From Sphingobium sp. (lineage in GTDB: Bacteria; Pseudomonadota; Alphaproteobacteria; Sphingomonadales; Sphingomonadaceae): 64,000 nt of DNA. Where the stretch lies: NCBI RefSeq assembly GCF_003248505.1, contig NZ_QFOA01000010.1, positions 15,487-79,486 of the forward strand, in the 5' to 3' direction. Below are positions 58,050 to 64,000 of this stretch, piece after piece. The notes under the pieces were generated by a model that did no database searches, was not told the origin of the DNA, and saw only the letters and a program-made list of their open reading frames with translations. Positions within the stretch are counted from its first letter, which is position 1, and every line of letters starts with the position of its first letter. The translations under genes were made by a program, and so were the position numbers.

Positions 58050-59435
58050 ATGTCCGCGACCCGCACCGAAACCGACAGCATCGGCGCCATCGAGGTTCCC
58101 GCCGACGCCTATTGGGGTGCGCAGACTCAGCGCAGCATCGAGAATTTCCCCTTCGGCGCGACCGAGCGGATGCCGATCGGGATCGTCCATGCACTCGCCA
58201 TCGTCAAGCAGGCGGCAGCGCGGGTGAACCGCCGTCACGGGCTGGACGGGAAGCTCGCCGACGCCATCGAGGCCGCCGCCGCCGAAGTCGCCGAGGGGCG
58301 GCATGACGACCAGTTCCCCCTCGTCATCTGGCAGACGGGCAGCGGCACCCAGTCCAACATGAACGTCAACGAAGTCATTGCGGGCCGCGCCAACGAGATG
58401 CTGGCCGGGACGCGCGGGGGCAAGACACCCGTGCACCCCAACGATCATGTAAATGCAGGCCAGTCGTCCAACGACAGTTTCCCGACCGCGATGCATGTCG
58501 CGGCGGCGCTCGCATCGCGCGACCGGCTGCTTCCGGCGCTGGAACGGCTGGAAGCGGCCCTGCTGGCGAAGACGCAGGCATGGGCGCATATCGTCAAGAT
58601 CGGCCGCACTCATTTGCAGGACGCGACGCCGTTGACGCTGGGGCAGGAATTTTCCGGCTATTATGCGCAGGTCCGGCTTGCCCGCACGCGGATCGAGCCG
58701 ATGGTCGAACATGGGCTGTCCCGTCTGGCGCAGGGCGGCACGGCGGTCGGCACCGGCCTCAACGCGCCGCAGGGCTTTGCCGAGGACATCGCGGCCGAGA
58801 TCGCGGCGATCACCGGCTTCCCCTTTGTTACCGCGCCCAACAAGTTCGAGGCGCTCGCGAGCCATGACACGCTGGTCGATTTTTCCGGTCGCCTCAATAG
58901 CATCGCCGTCGCGCTGACCAAGATCGCCAACGACATCCGCCTGCTGGGCAGCGGCCCGCGTTCGGGGCTGGGCGAACTGGACCTGCCCGCGAACGAACCG
59001 GGCAGCTCGATCATGCCGGGCAAGGTCAATCCTACCCAGTGCGAGATGCTGACGATGGTGGCGGCACAGGTCATCGGCAATCATCAGGCGGTAACCGTCG
59101 GCGGGATGCAGGGCCATATGGAACTCAACGTCTTCAAGCCGCTGATCGGCGCGGCGGTGCTGCGGTCGATCCATCTGCTGTCGGTCGGCATGGACAGCTT
59201 CGTCGAACGCTGCGTCGAGGGGCTGGAAGCCAACGAAGCGCAGATCGCCGACCTGGTCGACAGATCGTTGATGCTTGTCACCGCGCTGGCGCCCGAAATC
59301 GGCTATGACAACGCAGCCGCCATTGCGAAGCACGCCCACAAGAAGGGGCTGACCCTGCGTGAGGCGGGGCTGGAATTGGGGCTGGTGGACGGGCCGACAT
59401 TCGACCGGCTTGTACGCCCTGAAAATATGGTATGA
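58050..59435 (+). CDS. fumC: Fumarate hydratase class II
   Basis: This 461-residue TCA-cycle enzyme converts fumarate to malate and needs no iron-sulfur cluster. The fumarase signature 'GSSIMPGKVNPTQCEM' and 'GQSSNDSFPTAMHVAAAL', 'IWQTGSGTQSNMNVNEVI' and 'KIGRTHLQDATPLTLGQEFS' are all present. The ATG at 58050 is preceded by GAAAGGC and gives the standard N-terminus ('ETDSIGAIEVPADAYWGAQT'). Confidence 0.95.
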   Translation: MSATRTETDSIGAIEVPADAYWGAQTQRSIENFPFGATERMPIGIVHALAIVKQAAARVNRRHGLDGKLADAIEAAAAEVAEGRHDDQFPLVIWQTGSGTQSNMNVNEVIAGRANEMLAGTRGGKTPVHPNDHVNAGQSSNDSFPTAMHVAAALASRDRLLPALERLEAALLAKTQAWAHIVKIGRTHLQDATPLTLGQEFSGYYAQVRLARTRIEPMVEHGLSRLAQGGTAVGTGLNAPQGFAEDIAAEIAAITGFPFVTAPNKFEALASHDTLVDFSGRLNSIAVALTKIANDIRLLGSGPRSGLGELDLPANEPGSSIMPGKVNPTQCEMLTMVAAQVIGNHQAVTVGGMQGHMELNVFKPLIGAAVLRSIHLLSVGMDSFVERCVEGLEANEAQIADLVDRSLMLVTALAPEIGYDNAAAIAKHAHKKGLTLREAGLELGLVDGPTFDRLVRPENMV

Positions 59436-59474
59436 CGTAGCGGAACCGGCAGCCGTGCGAACCATTGAGGCGAT

Positions 59475-59834
59475 ATGAAGAAGAAATCCAACCCGTCCGC
59501 GACCGCTTCGGTCGGAAAGAAGCATCGCAAGCTCGGCATTCTGCGCAAGGCGGCAGAACTGGGCGCGACCGTCATCGCGGCGCGTGTCGCGGCCTCGACC
59601 GGCAAGAAGGGGATCGTGGGCCTTGCAGCTGGTGCGGGTGCAAAGCGGCTGATCATGCGCTATCCTGCAGGTGCGCTGTTCGTCGGTGGCGCATATCTGG
59701 CCGGTCGCCTGTTCGAAGGAAAGCGCGAGGCGGATCGCCGCAAGACGCAGAAACTGATCACCGATCAGAGCACCCCCATCGCGACGGGCCAGCCCCTTTC
59801 GAACGACGTTGCGAAAAAGACCGGTCAGGCCTGA
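59475..59834 (+). CDS. Small basic hypothetical protein with a hydrophobic middle
   Basis: This 119-residue protein is very basic at the start ('MKKKSNPSATASVGKKHRK'), then has an Ala/Gly/Val-rich moderately hydrophobic stretch (about residues 28-80, including 'LFVGGAYLAGRLFEG') and a polar tail. I recognise no family. It may associate with the membrane. It follows fumC by about 40 bases, and its stop overlaps the convergent DUF2585 gene by ten bases. Confidence 0.7.
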   Translation: MKKKSNPSATASVGKKHRKLGILRKAAELGATVIAARVAASTGKKGIVGLAAGAGAKRLIMRYPAGALFVGGAYLAGRLFEGKREADRRKTQKLITDQSTPIATGQPLSNDVAKKTGQA

Positions 59835-60403
59835 AGCCCGGCCTGCCATTCCCTGATCGCGTCTATTGGCCAAGTCAGCATCAGGACATTGAGCGTCAGG
59901 TTGTCGCGGATCACCGCCAAGGCGACCACTTCTAGCACTATCGTAAGCGCGAGCGTCAACCATAGCGGTATTCGCGCGGCGAACAGGAAGCCCAGTGCCA
60001 TCATGCCAATGTCGCTCATCGAATTCAGGATCGAATCGCCCGAATATCCAAGCGCGACGGTAGCTGTGCGATAACGGTCGATGATAAGCGGCGAATTTTC
60101 CAGTATCTCCCATCCCGCCTCTATGGCGACAGCCGCCGCCAGCTTGACGCCCAGGGGTTGCCGCCGCAGGATCAGGAAGGCGAGGCCGTAGAAGAGAAAG
60201 CCGTGGATGATATGGCTGAGGCTGTACCAATCGGCGATATGCTGGCTGTTTCCGCTATCGAGCGCGCCGTGCCATAGCTCTACCCGACCGCAGGCGCAGA
60301 TCGGCGGACGCTGCATCAGGAACAGGATAATGCAGGCACTCGCTGCGATCAGCGCCGCCGATATGTAGCCGCGCCTGTTCCATCGCCTCTCGTCGCCGAT
60401 CAT
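59825..60403 (-). CDS. DUF2585 (UPF0314-like) membrane protein
   Basis: This 192-residue protein has about five membrane segments. The motifs 'PPICACGRVELWHG', 'SQHIADWYSLSHIIHGFLFY', 'EAGWEILENSPLIIDRYR' and 'YSGDSILNSMSDIGMMALGF' match the alphaproteobacterial DUF2585/UPF0314 family. Conserved Cys, His and Asp-Ser-Ile residues hint at a metal or lipid-related activity, but no function is known to me. It is divergent from gmk. Confidence 0.83.
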   Translation of the reverse strand: MIGDERRWNRRGYISAALIAASACIILFLMQRPPICACGRVELWHGALDSGNSQHIADWYSLSHIIHGFLFYGLAFLILRRQPLGVKLAAAVAIEAGWEILENSPLIIDRYRTATVALGYSGDSILNSMSDIGMMALGFLFAARIPLWLTLALTIVLEVVALAVIRDNLTLNVLMLTWPIDAIREWQAGLQA

Positions 60404-60457
60404 CTCGCCTTCCTCGCCCCCTCTTGCAAAAATCCGTTCGTAGCGGCACTAGCGGCC

Positions 60458-61123
60458 ATGGCCGACAGCATCCAGAACCAGACGCCCGACTTCAAGCGCC
60501 GGGGCGTGCTCTTCGTTCTTTCCTCGCCCTCTGGCGCGGGCAAGTCCACTATCGCGCGCAAGCTGCTTGCCGCCGAACCGGACCTTTCGATGTCGGTATC
60601 GGCAACGACGCGACCGATGCGACCGGGCGAAGTGGACGGCAAGGACTATCGCTTCGTCGATCTTGAAGAATTTCGCCGCATGGCGAACGACCATGAGTTC
60701 CTGGAATGGGCGCATGTGTTCGGCCAGCGTTACGGCACGCCGCGCGCGGCGGTGGAAGCGATGCTGAAGTCCGGCAAGGACGTGCTGTTCGACATCGACT
60801 GGCAGGGCGCGCAGCAATTGCATCAGATCGCGGGTGGCGACGTGGTGCGCATCTTCATCCTGCCCCCCTCGATGGAGGAGCTGGAACGGCGATTGCGCGG
60901 GCGGGCGACCGACAGCAACGAAGTGATCGAAGGTCGCATGTCCCGTGCCGCGGGCGAGATCGCGCACTGGGACGGCTACGACTACGTGCTTTGCAACGTC
61001 GATGCCGACGACTGCTTTCAGCGGGTGCAGACGATCCTGCATGCCGAGCGGATGAAGCGCAGCCGGCAGACGGGCCTGATCGGCTTCATCCGCAAACTGA
61101 GCCGTTACCACCAGGACGACTGA
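60458..61123 (+). CDS. gmk: Guanylate kinase
   Basis: This 221-residue enzyme phosphorylates GMP to GDP. The P-loop is 'LSSPSGAGKSTI', and the GMP-binding motif 'SVSATTRPMRPGEVDGKDYR' is followed by 'VDLEEFRRMANDHEFLEWAH'. 'DVLFDIDWQGAQQL' completes the signature. Length is usual. The ATG at 60458 starts about 55 bases from the divergent DUF2585 gene. Confidence 0.95.
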   Translation: MADSIQNQTPDFKRRGVLFVLSSPSGAGKSTIARKLLAAEPDLSMSVSATTRPMRPGEVDGKDYRFVDLEEFRRMANDHEFLEWAHVFGQRYGTPRAAVEAMLKSGKDVLFDIDWQGAQQLHQIAGGDVVRIFILPPSMEELERRLRGRATDSNEVIEGRMSRAAGEIAHWDGYDYVLCNVDADDCFQRVQTILHAERMKRSRQTGLIGFIRKLSRYHQDD

Positions 61124-61132
61124 TCGGGCTGT

Positions 61133-62191
61133 TCAGCCCTCGAAACCGGCGGGATCGCCCCAATCGGGGTGGGTCCAGGCCATCGCGCGGAACAGCGTGC
61201 CCATTTGCTCCCCGTCGATCAGGCGGCGGGTCGCCTCCGCGACTTCGGCGGCGCGCGCGGGCGCGGTACGAGCGAGTTGTTCGGCCCGCGCCTCGATCCC
61301 CAGCTGCCGCAGGAAATCGCCCTGCCCCACCGTGCCGTGGACGCGCAGGCCTGCTTGCAGCGCCGTATTCCGCAGCATGGTGAAATCGACATGGGCGGTC
61401 AGATCGACCTCGCCCGCCTCGGCGAAGGGATCCACGAACTTGTGATGCTTCACTGCCTGCACCGTGTCGCCGAACGCCGGGCCTTCATAGCCATAGTCGA
61501 CGATGATGGCAGCGCCCCCCTGCCGCGCGATGCGGTTGGCCAGCGCGAAGGCGACGCTGGCACCTGCGATCGGCGTTTCGATGATCGCGCCGTCCTCCGC
61601 ATCCGCAGCGATAGGCGGCAACCCCGATTCGATCCGGCGGTAGCCCGCGACGGGGATGAAGCGTCCGTCTTCGCCGCGCGGGACGACCACACGCTCGCGC
61701 CATTCATGGCCGACGCGAATGGATTGCCGCACCGGCAGGGCGTCGAAAAATTCGTTGGCGACGACCAGCAACGGCCCCTGGTCGGGCAGGCTCTCGACCG
61801 TATCGTGATGGATCGCGGTCGGCAGCAAAGCGCTTTGGCGACCGCGCAGGACGGGGCTGGTTTCGACCAGATGCATACGCGGCGCGAAGGCGGCACGCTC
61901 CATCGCGCGCGACGCGTCGGATGCCAGCGTGCCACGCCCCGGCCCGAGTTCGACATAATAAGCGTCGGGCCGCCGCCCCGACCGCATCCAGATGTCGGCA
62001 AGCGCCAGACCGATCAACTCGCCGAACATCTGGCTGATTTCGGGCGCCGTCGTAAAATCACCGTCCACGCCGAGCGGATCGCGCGTGGCGTAATAATGCT
62101 GGTTCGCCTCACCCATGTAATAAGCAACGGAGATCGGGCCGCCAGCCTCGACCTGCCGCGCCAATCGCCGCCAGAGCGGTTCAGCCAACAC
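61133..62191 (-). CDS. Class I SAM-dependent methyltransferase, MidA/NDUFAF7 family
   Basis: This 352-residue protein matches COG1565. The motifs 'AYYMGEANQHYYATRDPLG', 'DGDFTTAPEISQMFGELIG' and 'YVELGPGRGTLASD' (the SAM-binding glycine-rich loop) are clear. The mitochondrial homologue NDUFAF7 methylates an arginine in complex I; the bacterial target is not known. It starts with GTG and overlaps the lgt stop by 11 bases, so it is translated with lgt. Confidence 0.88.
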   Translation of the reverse strand: MLAEPLWRRLARQVEAGGPISVAYYMGEANQHYYATRDPLGVDGDFTTAPEISQMFGELIGLALADIWMRSGRRPDAYYVELGPGRGTLASDASRAMERAAFAPRMHLVETSPVLRGRQSALLPTAIHHDTVESLPDQGPLLVVANEFFDALPVRQSIRVGHEWRERVVVPRGEDGRFIPVAGYRRIESGLPPIAADAEDGAIIETPIAGASVAFALANRIARQGGAAIIVDYGYEGPAFGDTVQAVKHHKFVDPFAEAGEVDLTAHVDFTMLRNTALQAGLRVHGTVGQGDFLRQLGIEARAEQLARTAPARAAEVAEATRRLIDGEQMGTLFRAMAWTHPDWGDPAGFEG

Positions 62192-63047
62192 TGGCGCTGC
62201 CCGCCACCGGCTCGATACGCTGGCGGCGGCCCTTCGCCGTGGCGATAAGGTAGAGACCGCCGGCGATCATCGGCAGGCAGAGCCACTGGCCCATGTGCAG
62301 GCCCGTACGCGCGGCGAATTCCATCAACTGCGCGTCGGCTTCGCGGAAATATTCGACGGCGAAGCGGAAACAGCCATAGCCCAGAAGGAAGATGCCGACG
62401 AGCTTGCCCGGCTCATAGCGCGCCCTGGTGCGCCAGAAGGCATAGGCGAGGATGAGGAACAGAACGACCCCCTCCAGTCCGGCTTCGTAGAGCTGGCTCG
62501 GGTGGCGCGGGAAAGGGCCGCCGGTCGGGAATATGATAGCCCAGGGCACATCGGTTTCCTTGCCCCACAATTCCCCGTTCACGAAATTGGCGAGCCGCCC
62601 GAAGAACAGGCCGAAGGGCACCACGCAGGCGACATAGTCATGGATGCGAAGCCAGTTGAGCTTTTCCTTCCACGCCATGTAGAGAATGCCCAGCGACACG
62701 CCCACCGCGCCGCCATGGAAGGACATGCCGCCGTGCCACAGCTTGAAGATGTCGAGCGGATGCGCGAGGATTTCGGGCTGGTAAAAGATCACATAGGCCA
62801 GCCGACCGCCGATGATGATGCCGAGCGTCGCGTAGAAGATCATATCGTCGGCATGGCGGCGCGCCATCGGCGAACCGGGCTGCGCGACCAGCTTCAGCAG
62901 ATACCAGTAGCCGATCAGAATGCCTGCCAGATAGGCGAGGCTGTACCATTTGATCGTGAAAAAGCCCAGGTCGAGGGCGATGGGGTTCAGGCCCAAATCG
63001 TCGAAGCGAATGGCGCCCGAAGCGGCGGCGGCAAGGTCCAGGATCAA
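62181..63047 (-). CDS. lgt: Prolipoprotein diacylglyceryl transferase
   Basis: This roughly 288-residue inner-membrane enzyme adds diacylglycerol to the lipobox cysteine of prolipoproteins. About seven membrane segments are present. The Lgt signature 'GRLANFVNGELWGKETDVPW' followed by 'AIIFPTGGPFPRHPSQLYEA' and 'HGGMSFHGGAVGVSL' (catalytic region with the essential His and Arg) are clear. There is no good ATG: the frame opens with TTG at 63089, and a second TTG at 63047 has GGGGGACG before it and fits family length, so I chose 63047. Confidence 0.92.
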   Translation of the reverse strand: MILDLAAAASGAIRFDDLGLNPIALDLGFFTIKWYSLAYLAGILIGYWYLLKLVAQPGSPMARRHADDMIFYATLGIIIGGRLAYVIFYQPEILAHPLDIFKLWHGGMSFHGGAVGVSLGILYMAWKEKLNWLRIHDYVACVVPFGLFFGRLANFVNGELWGKETDVPWAIIFPTGGPFPRHPSQLYEAGLEGVVLFLILAYAFWRTRARYEPGKLVGIFLLGYGCFRFAVEYFREADAQLMEFAARTGLHMGQWLCLPMIAGGLYLIATAKGRRQRIEPVAGSASVG

Positions 63048-63158
63048 ATCGGCGTCCCCCAGGGATGGAGCCCAAGGGCCATAGAGCAAGCGACCGCCAA
63101 GATGAAGGGGGCGAAGGCATGAGAACGATCTTTAACGCCCCATGCCCCCGCGATCGCT

Positions 63159-63950
63159 TCATCCCGCCCGTTGCGTCATCGCTTCTATTGTCGGACGGTT
63201 GACGGCGTCGATCGTACCGTCGGCCATCATCGCCTTGCCCATCGTCAGCGCTTCTTCCAGCATTCCTTCCTCGGTGGAGGTCTGGCCCGCCCCGATCAGC
63301 GCGGACAGGAGCAGGTTGCGGGCGACATTGTCGGTGGGCGCATCGGCCACCGCCTTGCGCGAAAGCGTCAACGCTTCGGCATAATAAGGTTGCGCGCCCG
63401 AACGGTCCTGAATGCCAAGCTTCTGATTGCCGACCTGCACGAGAATGCCGGCCAGGATTTTGCGGCTGGTTGCGTCCTGCGGATTGGCCGCAACGATCGT
63501 ACGCCAGTAGGGCAGCGATTCCTGGTAAAGCGGGATCACCTTGTCCATCTGGCCGAGCGCACCATAGGCTGCGGCATTGGCGTAGAGGGCGTTGGCAAGG
63601 AAGGTGACATTTTCCATCTTCGCAGGGTCCGCTTCCACCGCCGTGCGAATCGCGGGCAGCGCCGCTTCATATTTCGTGACTGCGCCTTGATTGTCGCCCT
63701 TCTGCTGCGCGGCCTGTCCGGCTGAAAAATCGGTCACGGCCTTGTTGAACGCCGCGATTTCCGCAGACGTCAGTGCACGCGCCTCAGCCGGAGCGGCATC
63801 CGCAGGCGTCGCCGAAGCCGGCGCCGCTTCAGGCGGCGCGGCGGGGGGCATATCCTGTGCGCAGGCGGGGGCGGCAATCGCAGCGGTCAGGCCCAACAGC
63901 GCGGGCAACACGGTCCTGGTCAGCTTGTAGGCCAAGGTGCTTCTCCTCAT
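63159..63950 (-). CDS. Exported TPR-repeat protein of unknown function
   Basis: This 263-residue protein has a signal peptide ('TVLPALLGLTAAIAAPACAQ'), an Ala/Pro-rich linker (residues about 33-60), and tetratricopeptide-like helical repeats: 'FSAGQAAQQKGDNQGAVTKY', 'ANAAAYGALGQMDKVIPLYQ' and 'NQKLGIQDRSGAQPYYAEAL'. TPR domains hold protein partners; which one is unknown. It is likely periplasmic. It lies upstream of lgt on the same strand with a gap of about 110 bases. Confidence 0.78.
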   Translation of the reverse strand: MRRSTLAYKLTRTVLPALLGLTAAIAAPACAQDMPPAAPPEAAPASATPADAAPAEARALTSAEIAAFNKAVTDFSAGQAAQQKGDNQGAVTKYEAALPAIRTAVEADPAKMENVTFLANALYANAAAYGALGQMDKVIPLYQESLPYWRTIVAANPQDATSRKILAGILVQVGNQKLGIQDRSGAQPYYAEALTLSRKAVADAPTDNVARNLLLSALIGAGQTSTEEGMLEEALTMGKAMMADGTIDAVNRPTIEAMTQRAG

Positions 63951-64000
63951 GGCGTCGGAAAGGGGGATGCGGCGCGCGTCCCTTCCGCTCCATAATGCAC

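Noticed and set aside
57360..60230. Minus-strand open frame of 956 codons across crtZ, fumC and the small basic protein gene
   Set aside because: It crosses three independent plus-strand genes and has no recognisable domain.

Overview
The window is high-GC DNA from an alphaproteobacterium. The most likely source is a sphingomonad (Sphingomonas/Sphingobium type). The clues are many TTG/GTG and four-base overlapping starts, a carotenoid hydroxylase (crtZ), a TonB-dependent receptor divergent from a beta-propeller phytase, a DUF2585 protein, and a flagellar locus with sigma-54 and sigma-28 promoters plus CtrA-like sites. The genus is inferred from gene content, not from a marker gene.

Layout. 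1-2828: hslO (cut by the window edge), argF and argD, all on the minus strand. 2994-41386: a nearly complete flagellar gene set. The minus strand carries fliS, fliD, an unknown late gene, flhB-fliR-fliQ-fliP-fliO, fliN-fliM, fliL-fliK-fliJ-fliI-fliH-fliG-fliF-fliE and a sigma-54 activator. Flagellin (fliC) and opgG-opgH follow on the plus strand. Then come fliA, flhA and a lytic transglycosylase (minus), flgN-like, flgM and flgA (minus), and a small MotA-like/MotB-like pair (minus). The plus strand then runs flgB-flgC-flgD-flgE-flgF, flgG-flgH-flgI-flgJ-flgK-flgL, motA-motB. 41503-46548: an MHS-type transporter, tRNA-Ser(CGA), hspQ, an SGNH hydrolase, an OPT transporter and a DUF3606 protein. 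46615-50643: a TonB receptor and phytase sharing a divergent control region with a Pho-box-like repeat. 50684-64000: housekeeping and metabolic genes (M1 peptidase, queF, a proline-rich membrane protein, 3-mercaptopyruvate sulfurtransferase, metC, crtZ, fumC, a small basic protein, a DUF2585 protein, gmk, a MidA-type methyltransferase, lgt and a TPR protein).

How the flagellar genes work together. Four promoters match the sigma-54 consensus, with GG and GC ten bases apart. They precede flgB, flgG, flgA and the transglycosylase-flhA-fliA operon. Five sites share one sigma-28 layout (TAAA-type -35, then a CCG-containing -10 starting nineteen bases after the -35 begins). They lie before fliC, fliD, the unknown gene at 4913-5353, flgM and, more weakly, motA. 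CtrA-like sites sit about 80 bases upstream of fliM and of the sigma-54 activator. This suggests a cascade from CtrA, to the sigma-54 activator, to the hook-basal body genes and fliA, with FlgM holding FliA until late genes are switched on. That order is inference from promoter positions.

The most interesting items are an unrecognised 146-residue gene with its own sigma-28 promoter, a second small stator-like pair beside a standard motAB, a FliM without the usual N-terminal CheY-binding motif, an FlgH without a lipobox cysteine, periplasmic glucan genes inside the flagellar locus, and an exact 11-base-phased Pho-box-like triplet before the phytase. I saw no insertion sequence, prophage or CRISPR array.
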